A stretch of 64,000 nucleotides of DNA from Pasteurella dagmatis (GCF_900186835.1 NZ_LT906448.1:434001-498000); one strand, 5' to 3'. Shown: positions 1 to 10,394, numbered from the stretch's first letter. Numbers and translations are program-made. The notes: generated by a model not told the origin, from the letters alone.

Positions 1-2003
1 AGTAGCAGCAGAGCTAATGCAACAACAAAATATAAGCAATACATGCGGAAGTCTCCACGTTGCAACCAACGGACTTTTTCCGCTAAACGTGGAATTTGAT
101 AGCCTAATGGCATAGTCACTTTTTCTTCCCAGACAGGTTCGACTTTTGTCGAAATAGTAATACTTTGATCAATCACTTTTTGACTAATCCCACCAAGTGA
201 TAAGCGTTCGCGTAGGGTATAAAGTGGTTTAAAGATAAAGCGTAGTGGTCGAGTAAAGTTGCCTGATGAAAGGCTCATATCGCTTTCATATTCATAGCCA
301 CAAGCCCAAGGGGTACCTTTGTTTTGATCAGGTAGGCGGCTTGGTTTCGTGTAAGCATAATAGACAAATGGAAGTGCGATACTTGCGATCAACATAATCG
401 CAATCATTGGTGTTGATAAGACGGTTGAGGCATTTTCACTTGTCATCACAAAGCCTTTTTCTGCGATAGTGAAGCTGTCTGTTTGTGCAAGTGCGGTCGA
501 AATATTAAGAATTATTGGTGCTACAACTGAGGCACCGATACCTAACAAGATACAAAGTGTAGCTAAGATTGCCATTGCTACCCACATTGTTTTTGGTACT
601 TCTCGTGCTTCTGCTGCTTTTTCGCTACGAGGTGCGCCAGAAAAGCTAATACCATAGACTTTTACAAAACAAAGTGCAGCTAATGCGCCAGTTAATGCTA
701 GCATAATAATTGCGACAGGGGCTAGGCAGCGGAGAATGAAGTAGTCGCTTTGGCTTAGGTTAAATAGCGCTTGATAAGTAAACCATTCACTCACAAATCC
801 GTTGAATGGTGGCAGTGCCGAAATTGCCATTGTACCGATCAAGAAACAAAGTGCGGTATAAGGCATTAATTTTCCGAGCCCACCCATTAAGTCCATATCT
901 TTAGTATGTAGGCGATACATAATTGAGCCAGCACCTAAGAAGAGTAAGCCTTTGAAAATCGCGTGGTTGAGTAAGTGGTAAAGTCCGCCTAAAAAACCAA
1001 TTGCTGCGAGTACTGGTTCGTTGATTGCCATTCCAATCATACCAACGCCCACACCCATCATAATGATACCTACGTTTTCAACAGTGTGGTAAGCAAGTAG
1101 GCGTTTTATATCGTGTTCGGCAATTGCGTAAAGCACGCCAAGTACAGAAGAAATTGCACCGACACAAAGAACGATAACGCCAAACCAAGGGTTGCTTGCG
1201 TGTAATAAATCAACGCCAACTTTAATAATCCCGAAGATACCAATTTTTACCATTACTCCAGACATTAACGCAGAGGCATGTGATGGCGCAGCAGGGTGAG
1301 CTTGAGGTAACCAACCGTGTAATGGCACCATACCGGCTTTAGCACCAAAACCTAAAAATGCGAGGAGGAAAATTGTGAATGCGGTAGGGGAGGAGAAAGT
1401 GGTTTGACGGAAGGATTCAAATTCAAGACTGCCCGTTTCCCGATAACAGAGGAAGAACGCAATCATGATAAGCACCGAACCAGCGTGAGCAATAAAGAAG
1501 TAGAGTAAGCCCGCATTGATCGCTTTTTTATCTTGTTCAGTCAATACAAGGAAGTAAGAAGCTAAAGACATTAGCTCAAAGAACACTAAGAACCAAAATG
1601 CATTATCTGCGGTAACTACTGCAATCATAGAAGCAATAAAGAGATTCATAAAAAATCCCATGCTACCAGCACCTTTTCCTATATATTCTTTTACGTAGTC
1701 AAGGGAATAAATTGCGCTTACAATCACTAACAATGAGATGACAAACACCATAAATGCATTTAAACCATCTAATTGGATAACGTAGTTAGCGAAAACATAA
1801 GGTGTACTGATTGTATAGTTTTCGATGCCTCCTTTGAGCAAAATGCTAAGGCTCGATAGCAACCCTATTATTCCACCTGCAATACTCGAAAAGCCAGCAA
1901 TGCGAATTGATTTTAATTCGTCAGCACGCCATTTCAGTGATACAAAAGCCCCTATCGTATAAGTTCCTAAGGAAAGGAGGAGCAACATAATTGAATAACT
2001 CAT
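1..2003 (-). CDS. hyfB: Hydrogenase-4 component B (HyfB-like), 3' end cut by window edge
   Basis: This is a large integral membrane subunit of the antiporter-like family (NuoL/HycC/HyfB) that anchors a formate-hydrogenlyase or hydrogenase-4 complex. The minus-strand frame is open from the ATG at 2003 to the window edge, about 667 codons with no stop. HyfB of E. coli is about 672 residues, so only a few residues should be missing; HycC is nearer 608, which favours HyfB. The translation is very hydrophobic. The central region has the family's typical stretches, such as PLHGWLPQAHPAAPSHASA and LLAYHTVENVGIIMMGVG. A GGAG ribosome site lies a few bases before the start. The gene follows hyfA by 41 bases and is surely in the same operon; further hyf genes are expected to the left. 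An earlier ATG at 2015 hits a stop after two codons. Confidence 0.88.
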   Translation of the reverse strand, partial: MSYSIMLLLLSLGTYTIGAFVSLKWRADELKSIRIAGFSSIAGGIIGLLSSLSILLKGGIENYTISTPYVFANYVIQLDGLNAFMVFVISLLVIVSAIYSLDYVKEYIGKGAGSMGFFMNLFIASMIAVVTADNAFWFLVFFELMSLASYFLVLTEQDKKAINAGLLYFFIAHAGSVLIMIAFFLCYRETGSLEFESFRQTTFSSPTAFTIFLLAFLGFGAKAGMVPLHGWLPQAHPAAPSHASALMSGVMVKIGIFGIIKVGVDLLHASNPWFGVIVLCVGAISSVLGVLYAIAEHDIKRLLAYHTVENVGIIMMGVGVGMIGMAINEPVLAAIGFLGGLYHLLNHAIFKGLLFLGAGSIMYRLHTKDMDLMGGLGKLMPYTALCFLIGTMAISALPPFNGFVSEWFTYQALFNLSQSDYFILRCLAPVAIIMLALTGALAALCFVKVYGISFSGAPRSEKAAEAREVPKTMWVAMAILATLCILLGIGASVVAPIILNISTALAQTDSFTIAEKGFVMTSENASTVLSTPMIAIMLIASIALPFVYYAYTKPSRLPDQNKGTPWACGYEYESDMSLSSGNFTRPLRFIFKPLYTLRERLSLGGISQKVIDQSITISTKVEPVWEEKVTMPLGYQIPRLAEKVRWLQRGDFRMYCLYFVVALALLL

Positions 2004-2044
2004 AATTCACTCCATTAACGAAGATGAAAATGATAAATGTCGTA

Positions 2045-2647
2045 TTATCGAAGATGAAGGTGTTGAGCAGCTTCAAGTTCTGTTTCACGTTTTTTATAAC
2101 TGACGTTTTCAATTCCTTTGTTGTCAATTAAAAATAACGTTTTGGTTGGACAAGATTGAATACAAGCAGGCCCTTCTTTGCGGAAATAGCATAAATCACA
2201 TTTCACTGCGACAGCTTTGACACCCGGTTGCCACGCAAGCGTTTCATTTAATTGGCTGTTATCTGGTGAAACACGAGGATCGCGGTTAAAGGCTTCTTTA
2301 AAACTAAAGTGCTCATAATAACTCGGTGCATTAACCGCTTTGCTGCCGCAAGGTGTAATTGCACCAAATGGACAAGCAATTGCACAAAGTTTACAACCAA
2401 TACAGAGGCTTTCGTTGAGTTGGATAGTACGATCGACTTGTTTGATAGCATTTACTGGACAAACAGTCGCACAAGGTGCATCATCACAATGATGGCAGAC
2501 TAAAGGCGCGGTAACATCATCATTACGCATTAAAGTCAATCTTGGATGAGATTGTAATCCAAATGCTTCATGAACTTCACTACACGCAGCAAGACAAGTG
2601 TTACAACCGATGCAATCACTGGGATCTGCAATGACAAAACGGTTCAT
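2045..2647 (-). CDS. hyfA: Hydrogenase-4 electron-transfer subunit, four 4Fe-4S clusters (HyfA-like)
   Basis: This is a 200-residue ferredoxin-like subunit that carries electrons inside the hydrogenase-4/formate hydrogenlyase complex on the cytoplasmic face. Sixteen cysteines form four clusters: C12/15/18/22, C51/54/59/63, C82/85/88/92 and C150/153/162/166. The first and third have the classical CxxCxxCxxxC spacing and the fourth is split by an eight-residue insert. HyfA and HycB of E. coli are about 205 residues. It is the first gene of the operon and is followed by hyfB, the Hyf order. A consensus FNR box lies about 103 bases upstream, so expression is expected to be anaerobic. HycB, HydN and similar polyferredoxins are close alternatives; the neighbour hyfB decides the call. 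Confidence 0.88.
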   Translation of the reverse strand: MNRFVIADPSDCIGCNTCLAACSEVHEAFGLQSHPRLTLMRNDDVTAPLVCHHCDDAPCATVCPVNAIKQVDRTIQLNESLCIGCKLCAIACPFGAITPCGSKAVNAPSYYEHFSFKEAFNRDPRVSPDNSQLNETLAWQPGVKAVAVKCDLCYFRKEGPACIQSCPTKTLFLIDNKGIENVSYKKRETELEAAQHLHLR

Positions 2648-2749
2648 ATTCTCCCCCTAATTTATTGCTAGTAAAATAACAAAAATAACCTTTGATTTTA
2701 AAAGGATACTCCTTTTATATATTCACCAATAGTTATAATTAAAATTTTT

Positions 2750-2763
2750 TTGATTCATATCAA
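2750..2763 (-). promoter_or_regulatory. Consensus FNR box upstream of hyfA
   Basis: The sequence TTGAT-TCAT-ATCAA is a full match to the FNR consensus TTGAT-N4-ATCAA. Its centre is at 2756.5. If it sits at -41.5 of a class II promoter on the minus strand, transcription would start near 2715. An AT-rich -10-like stretch (AATATATAA on the minus strand) lies at about 2720-2730. This fits anaerobic activation of hyfA-hyfB. It is about 290 bases from hypF and less likely to control that gene directly. Confidence 0.75.
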
Positions 2764-2929
2764 TAAAATAATTAGATTAAAAAACAAATGGTTATATTTA
2801 AAATATATTATATATTATGAAAATATTATTTGTATGTAATATTGATTATGTAAGGTATTGAATATAAACAATATTTTTTATTCTTTTTTATATTGTTTTC
2901 TATTTATCAATAGCTTATATATAAATATG

Positions 2930-3030
2930 AAGTAACTTTAGGAAATATGGAAAAATAATATTTTCTTAATGAGATAAATAGAGAAAAATATAAAGTAACT
3001 TTAGGAAAATAATATAAAGTTACTTTAGGA
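2930..3030 (+). repeat. Three copies of an AAGTAACTTTAGGA element before hypF
   Basis: AAGTAACTTTAGGAAA occurs exactly at 2930-2945 and 2993-3008. A third copy, AAGTTACTTTAGGA at 3017-3030, differs by one base that inverts the central dyad (AAAGTAACTTT and AAAGTTACTTT are reverse complements). The second and third copies are both preceded by TATA. Spacings are 63 and 24 bases. They fill the promoter and leader region of hypF, ending 13 bases before its start. They could be operator sites or a local duplication. The rest of the 2648-3043 gap is AT-rich, and apart from the FNR box I see nothing else in it. Confidence 0.6.
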
Positions 3031-3043
3031 TTTTGGGGGCGAG

Positions 3044-5356
3044 ATGGAAAATATTCTGTTTTATGGCGTAGAAATTCGTGTAAAAGGTAAAGTTCAAGGG
3101 GTTGGTTTTCGTCCTTTTGTGTGGTTGTTAGCACAAAAATACCAATTTATTGGCGATGTGAATAATGATGGTGAAGGGGTGCTAATTCGATTATTGATGG
3201 AAGAAACGGCTCAGAATCATACTGCACTTTTGGATTTTTTACAGGATTTATATCAACAATGTCCGCCTTTAGCGCATATTAATGAAGCTATTTATACTTG
3301 GAAAAATTGGGACGATTTATCTTCTACTACTGAATTTGTGATTCGAGAAAGCGAAAATAGTCAAATGGATACGCAAATTGTGCCTGATGCCGCAACTTGT
3401 GCTGCTTGTCTTGATGATCTTTTTAATCCTCACAATCGCCGTTTTCATTATCCTTTTACTAACTGTACTCACTGTGGTCCTCGTTTTACCATCATTCGTA
3501 AAATCCCTTATGATCGCCCGAATACCTCAATGAGCCATTTCTCGTTTTGTCCAACTTGCGAAAAGGAATATAAAAATCCTGCGGATCGCCGTTTTCACGC
3601 TCAACCGAACGCTTGTGATCATTGCGGACCATACACTTGGTTAACTGATGGCACACAAATTCTAGCAGAAAAAGAGACCGCACTTAGTTTGGCTGTGAGC
3701 TACTTACAACAAGGTAAAATTGTTGCAGTAAAAGGCATTGGTGGTTTTCATTTATCTTGTGATGCTACTAACTCACGAGCCATTCAACTGCTACGGCAAC
3801 GCAAGCAACGAGCAACAAAGCCATTAGCCATTATGGTGCCGAGCATTGATTGGCTAAAAAATCTAAGTACAGAAGAAAAGGATTTATTACAGAGTAGTGC
3901 AGCACCTATTGTGTTATTAGCTAAAGAGAAAGTGTCTCAAGTTTGTGGTGAAATTGCACCACACTTAAACGAAATTGGTGTGATGTTGCCAAGTAACCCA
4001 CTACAACATTTATTGTTGAGACAAATTCAAACTCCATTGGTAATGACATCAGCAAATCAGCGGGGATTGCCTCCCGTATTAGATAATCAAAGAGCATTCA
4101 AAGAATTGGCGAGTTTAGCGGATTATTGGTTATTACATAATCGAGATATTTTACAACGAGCAGATGATTCTTTAGCACGAGTGGCTTTTGATGGTGTAGA
4201 AATTTTACGACGTGCACGAGGTTATGTGCCGGATGAACTAGCGTTAAATATAAAAAATAATCAGAATATTCTGGCGTTAGGTGCAGATTTGAAAAATACT
4301 TTTTGTTTATTGAAAGGGGATAAAGTCGTAGTAACACAACATTTGGGCGATGCGGATAATGAACAAATTCAACAACAAATTAGCACCAACATTGCGTTAT
4401 TCCAACAGCTCTATCAGTTTGCTCCGAAAAAAATTATAGTCGATGCGCACCCAGATTATTTTACTCACACTTTAGGGCAATACTTAGCACAAAAAGCCAA
4501 CGTGACTTGTCATGCTGTATTACATCATCACGCACATATAATGGCAGTACTCGCAGAGCATCAAAGAGCAGAAGAAAAAGTGATTGGATTAGCATTAGAC
4601 GGCATTGGTATGGGTGAAGAGCAATTATGGGGTGGTGAATGTTTGCTAGTAGAAAAAGTTGATTGCAAGCATTTAGGTGGCTTGCCAGCAGTGGCTTGGC
4701 TAGGTGGTAACTTAGCCGCGAAACAGCCTTGGCGTAATTTATTGGCGCATTTTGAGCAATTTGTACCAAACTGGCAGAGTTATCCTGAATCCGAATTTAT
4801 TTTAGTTCAACCTTGGCAAGCTTTATTACAAGCTAAAGCAAAAGGGATTAATGCACCATTAGTTTCTTCTGCTGGGCGTTTATTTGATGCAATGTCCTGT
4901 GCTTTGGGACTACATCAAACTCAAATCAGTTGGGAGGGGGAGGCCGCTTGTCATTTAGAAGCCTTAGCTTGGCAATATCAGCGTGCTCATTCTGAAAACG
5001 TAAAAAGAGCGGTGGATTTTAACGAAATTTCTTCTTTGTTGACTGAAAATAACCAAATTGATTTAAGCCAATTATGGAAAATTTGGTTAACTCATCAAGG
5101 AGATACAGCACAAAAAGCTTGGTTATTTCATCGTTTATTAGCCAAAGCTTTTGCCGAGTTAGCCTTAAAACAAGCGAATCAACATCAAGTGCAAACTGTT
5201 GTACTCTCGGGAGGCGTTTGCCATAACCAATTATTACGTTATTGGTTACGCCAAGATCTTGCTCAACTGGAAGTATTAAGTGCCCATCAATATCCAATGG
5301 GCGATGGTGGAGTTGCTTTAGGGCAAGCGGTTATTGGGGCAATGTTGGCGGATTAA
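3044..5356 (+). CDS. hypF: Carbamoyltransferase HypF, NiFe hydrogenase maturation
   Basis: HypF makes the carbamoyl group that HypE turns into the cyanide ligands of the NiFe centre. At 770 residues it is full length. Domains in order: an acylphosphatase-like domain (residues about 10-100, VQGVGFRPFV at 17-26); two zinc-finger-like pairs (C119, C122, C141, C144 and C169, C172, C191, C194); a Sua5/YrdC-type domain (about 205-390); and a Kae1/TobZ-like carbamoyltransferase domain to the end, with the metal-binding HHHAH at about 494-498. The start is preceded by a G-rich ribosome site (GGGGGCGAG). It is transcribed away from hyfAB and converges on hypE; the two stop codons overlap. No terminator is visible between them. 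Confidence 0.96.
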   Translation: MENILFYGVEIRVKGKVQGVGFRPFVWLLAQKYQFIGDVNNDGEGVLIRLLMEETAQNHTALLDFLQDLYQQCPPLAHINEAIYTWKNWDDLSSTTEFVIRESENSQMDTQIVPDAATCAACLDDLFNPHNRRFHYPFTNCTHCGPRFTIIRKIPYDRPNTSMSHFSFCPTCEKEYKNPADRRFHAQPNACDHCGPYTWLTDGTQILAEKETALSLAVSYLQQGKIVAVKGIGGFHLSCDATNSRAIQLLRQRKQRATKPLAIMVPSIDWLKNLSTEEKDLLQSSAAPIVLLAKEKVSQVCGEIAPHLNEIGVMLPSNPLQHLLLRQIQTPLVMTSANQRGLPPVLDNQRAFKELASLADYWLLHNRDILQRADDSLARVAFDGVEILRRARGYVPDELALNIKNNQNILALGADLKNTFCLLKGDKVVVTQHLGDADNEQIQQQISTNIALFQQLYQFAPKKIIVDAHPDYFTHTLGQYLAQKANVTCHAVLHHHAHIMAVLAEHQRAEEKVIGLALDGIGMGEEQLWGGECLLVEKVDCKHLGGLPAVAWLGGNLAAKQPWRNLLAHFEQFVPNWQSYPESEFILVQPWQALLQAKAKGINAPLVSSAGRLFDAMSCALGLHQTQISWEGEAACHLEALAWQYQRAHSENVKRAVDFNEISSLLTENNQIDLSQLWKIWLTHQGDTAQKAWLFHRLLAKAFAELALKQANQHQVQTVVLSGGVCHNQLLRYWLRQDLAQLEVLSAHQYPMGDGGVALGQAVIGAMLAD

Positions 5357-6366
5357 CAAATGCGAGGAAGTGGTTCGTTAGTCGGTAAATCTAATAAACG
5401 ACTTTGCCCAAAAGAGCCAATAAGTCGTACTTTTTGAACAGAAATCACTTCGCCAATACAAGCCGCTTGTGCGCCTAAAGGATGAGAACGAAGTGCGGTC
5501 AAAATTTCAGGTGTTTGTTCAGCGGAAGCCACGATGACTAATTTCCCTTCATTGGCAAAATTCAAGGCATCTAAACCTAATAATTCACAAATCCCACGCA
5601 CCTCTTGTCGAATTGGCAGTTTGTCTTGGTAGATTTGCATTCCTTTTTGACTGGCTTGGGCAAACTCGTGTAATACAGCATTCACCCCACCACGAGTGGC
5701 ATCACGTAAGGTTTTGACCCCAGAAATAGAACGAATACAATCAATCAGTGGAGTTAAAACGGTACAATCACTGCATAAATCAGTTTGAATCCCTAAGTTT
5801 TCCCGTAAGTTGAGAATAGTCGCACCATGATCGCCCAAAGTCCCCGTCACAATAATTTGATCGCCTACTTCAATTTGGTTCATTCCCCAATGAATTGTTG
5901 AAGGAATGACACCGATACCGCTGGTATTAATGAAGATTTTATCCACTGCACCTTTTGGAACAACTTTAGTATCACCGGTTACAATTTGAATACCTGCCTG
6001 TGCTGCGGTTTTTGCCATTGAATGGATAATTTGTTCTAAATCAGAGAGGTCAAGCCCTTCTTCTAAAATAAAACCACAGGATAAGAATTGAGGAATAGCA
6101 CCACTCACAGCCACATCATTAACCGTTCCACACACTGCTAATTTACCGATATTGCCACCTGGAAAAAAAATCGGATCGATGACAAAGCTGTCAGTGCTAA
6201 ACGCCAATTTTTCACCTTGAGCAAAAGCAGTTAAAGGCAAGCGTGCTTGATCCTCATTTTCCGCTAAGAAGGTATTATAAAAAGCCTTCATAAAATAAGT
6301 TTGGATCAGCTGTTGCATTAATGCACCACCATTGCCATGTGCCATACGAATTCGATTTTCTTGCAT
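5353..6366 (-). CDS. hypE: Hydrogenase maturation protein HypE
   Basis: HypE (337 residues) is an ATP-dependent dehydratase of the PurM/ThiL-like fold. It converts the carbamoyl group on its own C-terminal cysteine to a thiocyanate. The conserved C-terminal tail PLPRIC, ending in that cysteine, is intact. The N-terminal HGNGGALMQQLI stretch and the central GDTKVVPKGAVD motif are typical of the family. It is the last gene of hypB-hypD-hypE and starts 18 bases after hypD, with an AGGGAA ribosome site. Its stop codon overlaps that of the convergent hypF. Confidence 0.96.
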   Translation of the reverse strand: MQENRIRMAHGNGGALMQQLIQTYFMKAFYNTFLAENEDQARLPLTAFAQGEKLAFSTDSFVIDPIFFPGGNIGKLAVCGTVNDVAVSGAIPQFLSCGFILEEGLDLSDLEQIIHSMAKTAAQAGIQIVTGDTKVVPKGAVDKIFINTSGIGVIPSTIHWGMNQIEVGDQIIVTGTLGDHGATILNLRENLGIQTDLCSDCTVLTPLIDCIRSISGVKTLRDATRGGVNAVLHEFAQASQKGMQIYQDKLPIRQEVRGICELLGLDALNFANEGKLVIVASAEQTPEILTALRSHPLGAQAACIGEVISVQKVRLIGSFGQSRLLDLPTNEPLPRIC

Positions 6367-6384
6367 TTTTTATTCCCTTAATTA

Positions 6385-7497
6385 CTACTCTCGACAATAT
6401 TGATAATAAGCGGAACAAGCGCCTTCTGATGACACCATTAATGCCCCATAAGCACTGTCTGGATTGCAGCGTTTAGCAAATAACGGGCAATCTTTGGGTT
6501 TGCATTGTCCTGTTAACACCTCGCCACAACGAGCTTGCGGATCATCAGCTACTTGTTGCGGTTTGACTGAGAATGCCTTTTCTGCATCAAAACATTGATA
6601 AGCGAGTGTGAGTTCTACACCAGATTCAGGGATTTCGCCTAGCCCACGCCACTCGCTAGCTTGGCGTAGTTGAAACACCTCTTGCATTGCTTTTTGTGCA
6701 ATCTGATTGCCTTCCGTTTGTACAATCCGTTTATATTGGTTTTCAATTTCACAACGTCCGTCAACGAATTGCTCTACCAACATTACAATGGCTTGCAAAA
6801 TATCCAATGGTTCAAAACCTGTAATCACAAAGGGTTTATGAAAACGATCTACTAGTTCTTGGTAAGGTGTTGCACCAATAATCATACTGACGTGACCGGG
6901 CGCAATAAAGCCGTCAATAAGCACATGTTCTTGAGTCAACAACTGGCGAAGTGTCGGAATAATGGTAATGTTTTGGCAAACAATAAAGAAGTTATGAATT
7001 TGTTGGTGTTTAGCTTCTTGCAAAGTAATTGCAGTACTTGGCATTGTTGTTTCAAAACCCAAAGAAAAGAAAACAACTTTTTTATCTGGATTTTGTTTAG
7101 CAAGATTAAGGGCATCAAGAGGGGAATAAACAATTCGCACATCAGCTCCTTCACTTTTCGCATCAAGCAAAGAACCTAATCGCCCTTTCACACGCATAGC
7201 ATCACCAAAAGTACAAAAAATTACATTTGGTTGGTGAGCTATTTCTAAGCATACATCAATGCGTCCCATTGGTAATACACAAACAGGGCAACCGGGACCG
7301 TGAATAAATTCAATATTTTCAGGGAGTAATTTATCTAAGCCAAATTTAAAAATAGTATGAGTATGCCCGCCACAAACTTCCATTAAATACAAAGGTCTTG
7401 ATTTGCTAAAGTGCGGTAGTTTTTGTATTAATTTTTGTAAGCGATCCAACAATTGGCGGGCAATAACAGGATCTCGGAACTCATCGACGAACTGCAT
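6385..7497 (-). CDS. hypD: Hydrogenase maturation protein HypD
   Basis: HypD (370 residues) is the iron-sulfur scaffold on which Fe(CN)2CO is assembled together with HypC. The family signatures are present: C42 followed by GGHTH (43-47), and GPGCPVC at 67-73. A cysteine-rich C-terminus (CGEVLTGQCKPKDCPLF and following) should bind the 4Fe-4S cluster. It lies 8 bases after hypB. hypC, which usually sits between hypB and hypD, is not there, so the HypC partner must be encoded elsewhere (for example a HybG-type copy). Confidence 0.96.
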   Translation of the reverse strand: MQFVDEFRDPVIARQLLDRLQKLIQKLPHFSKSRPLYLMEVCGGHTHTIFKFGLDKLLPENIEFIHGPGCPVCVLPMGRIDVCLEIAHQPNVIFCTFGDAMRVKGRLGSLLDAKSEGADVRIVYSPLDALNLAKQNPDKKVVFFSLGFETTMPSTAITLQEAKHQQIHNFFIVCQNITIIPTLRQLLTQEHVLIDGFIAPGHVSMIIGATPYQELVDRFHKPFVITGFEPLDILQAIVMLVEQFVDGRCEIENQYKRIVQTEGNQIAQKAMQEVFQLRQASEWRGLGEIPESGVELTLAYQCFDAEKAFSVKPQQVADDPQARCGEVLTGQCKPKDCPLFAKRCNPDSAYGALMVSSEGACSAYYQYCRE

Positions 7498-7505
7498 AAC
7501 AACGC

Positions 7506-8294
7506 CTATTTATGTTGTTTTAACCACGCTAACCAGCGATCCATTCCTTCGCCACTTGTGGCTGAAAGGCAAAATATTTCAATATTCGGATTTACTTGTT
7601 TTGCATAAGCAATGCATTTATCTAAATCAAAGTTGAGATAAGGTAACAAATCAATTTTATTAATAATCATCAGTTGAGCTGCTGCAAACATATGCGGATA
7701 TTTAAGCGGTTTATCTTCCCCTTCGGTTACTGATAAAATAGCCACTTTAGTAAATTCACCCAAATCAAATTCAGCTGGACAAACTAAATTGCCGACGTTT
7801 TCAATAAATACAAAGCTATTTTGTTGCGGTTGTAATTTTTCTAAGGCTTGCGTAATCATTTTAGCATCTAAATGGCAGCCTTTACCCGTATTAATTTGTA
7901 GTGCTTGTACACCTGTTTCACGAATGCGTTGAGCATCATTTTCGGTTTGTTGATCTCCCTCAATAACATAACAAAGTTCAGTGTGTTTTAACTGTGAAAG
8001 CGTTGTAGTTAATAAGGTGGTTTTTCCAGAACCGGGGCTTGATACTAAATTAAGTGCAAGAATTTGATTTTTTTTGAAGAATTGACGGTTAATTTCCGCA
8101 AATTGGTTATTTTCACCGAGCACATCTTGTTCAATTTTTAATAAGCGGGTTTCAGTATCATTATTTGTTGCCATTGGGCTAAAGGTGGATAGAGTCAAGT
8201 GCGGTTGATTTTGAGAAAGTTTTGGCTCGTTATGGTGATGAGGCAATGCACCGATACGTACTTCGCCAGTACCACAACCACAGGTTGTACACAT
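7506..8294 (-). CDS. hypB: Hydrogenase nickel incorporation GTPase HypB
   Basis: HypB (262 residues) is a SIMIBI-class GTPase that helps HypA deliver nickel to the hydrogenase large subunit. The N-terminus CTTCGCG (residues 2-8) matches the high-affinity nickel site of E. coli HypB. Only a short histidine patch (HHH, 19-21) follows, not the long histidine-rich nickel-storage stretch found in some species. The P-loop SSPGSGKTT is at about 85-93 and the NKID specificity motif lies near the C-terminus. The ribosome site AGGAGA supports this start. It is the first gene of hypBDE, with a CRP/FNR-like site upstream. hypA is not nearby. Confidence 0.96.
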   Translation of the reverse strand: MCTTCGCGTGEVRIGALPHHHNEPKLSQNQPHLTLSTFSPMATNNDTETRLLKIEQDVLGENNQFAEINRQFFKKNQILALNLVSSPGSGKTTLLTTTLSQLKHTELCYVIEGDQQTENDAQRIRETGVQALQINTGKGCHLDAKMITQALEKLQPQQNSFVFIENVGNLVCPAEFDLGEFTKVAILSVTEGEDKPLKYPHMFAAAQLMIINKIDLLPYLNFDLDKCIAYAKQVNPNIEIFCLSATSGEGMDRWLAWLKQHK

Positions 8295-8363
8295 AAGCTA
8301 TCTCCTCTGAATGAGCGTCTTTATGATTGATGTATTATTAAACAACAATTTATCACTAGAGGA

Positions 8364-8379
8364 TGTGATCTTGATCAGA
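8364..8379 (-). promoter_or_regulatory. CRP/FNR-like site upstream of hypB
   Basis: TGTGA-TCTTGA-TCAGA matches the CRP consensus TGTGA-N6-TCACA at nine of ten positions. Read as FNR, GTGAT-CTTG-ATCAG matches eight of ten. The shared centre is 8371.5. A minus-strand -10 candidate TAATAA (8335-8340) would start transcription near 8328, placing the site at about -43, close to the class II activator position. Which protein binds cannot be decided from sequence. Confidence 0.55.
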
Positions 8380-8408
8380 ATTTTAGGGAAAAGTGAAATT
8401 TATTGATT

Positions 8409-8633
8409 TTATTCTTTTTTTATTACTAAGCTGTAATCAAGTGATGTCTGTTGAATAGGATTGAGAATTTTATAACCTTCTTTTTCACATAACAGAGCTA
8501 CATCTTGATAGGAGGTTTGCGAGGCTAATTTCAGGGTAAGTTGGCTATTTTGAGGTAAGTTAGCGAGCGCTTTTTTGGCCATTAATAGTGGAATTGGGCA
8601 AGTAAAATGCGTCAGATCTAACTCGTAATTCAT
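8409..8633 (-). CDS. TusA/SirA-family sulfurtransferase-like protein
   Basis: This is a 74-residue protein of the TusA (UPF0033) family, small proteins that carry a persulfide on a conserved cysteine. The family motif CPIP is present with the cysteine at residue 12, after a short N-terminal beta strand. The rest of the chain follows the two-layer alpha/beta pattern (LANLPQNSQLTLKLAS, then a helix and a final strand). TusA proper serves tRNA thiolation; YeeD/YedF relatives serve other sulfur traffic. It ends the tgt operon, 18 bases after the hemerythrin-like gene. I recall a similar small UPF0033 gene beside tgt in H. influenzae. The specific role is unknown. Confidence 0.85.
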   Translation of the reverse strand: MNYELDLTHFTCPIPLLMAKKALANLPQNSQLTLKLASQTSYQDVALLCEKEGYKILNPIQQTSLDYSLVIKKE

Positions 8634-8651
8634 TTTATTTGCCCTGTTTTT

Positions 8652-10311
<1,660 letters not shown>

Positions 10312-10356
10312 TTAATTTCCTTTCAACGAATAAACAGTTCGAAGAGTTTTTTGAAT

Positions 10357-10386
10357 AAAAAAGCCTGTGTAAATAAACAGGCTTTT
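10357..10386 (-). terminator. Minus-strand terminator upstream of tgt
   Basis: The stem GCCTGT/ACAGGC with an eight-base loop is flanked by six A on the left, which become six U in a minus-strand transcript. It would end transcripts coming from queA-HAD, or an RNA antisense to the small-RNA locus. On the plus strand the tail is only four T, and it runs directly into the TTGCTATAAT promoter. Confidence 0.7.
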
Positions 10387-10394
10387 GCTATAAT
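10386..10394 (+). promoter_or_regulatory. Extended -10 promoter of the small-RNA locus
   Basis: TGCTATAAT is a perfect extended -10 element (TGN plus TATAAT). No good -35 is seen at the usual distance, which an extended -10 can do without. The predicted start is near 10401, just before the first leader hairpin. Confidence 0.6.

Noticed and set aside
469-657. Plus-strand open frame inside hyfB
   Set aside because: It lies wholly within the hyfB reading frame on the opposite strand, has no ribosome site, and its translation resembles no family.
2907-3134. Minus-strand open frame over the hypF promoter
   Set aside because: Its repeated FPKVT motif is only the translation of the three-copy DNA element, and it overlaps the hypF start.
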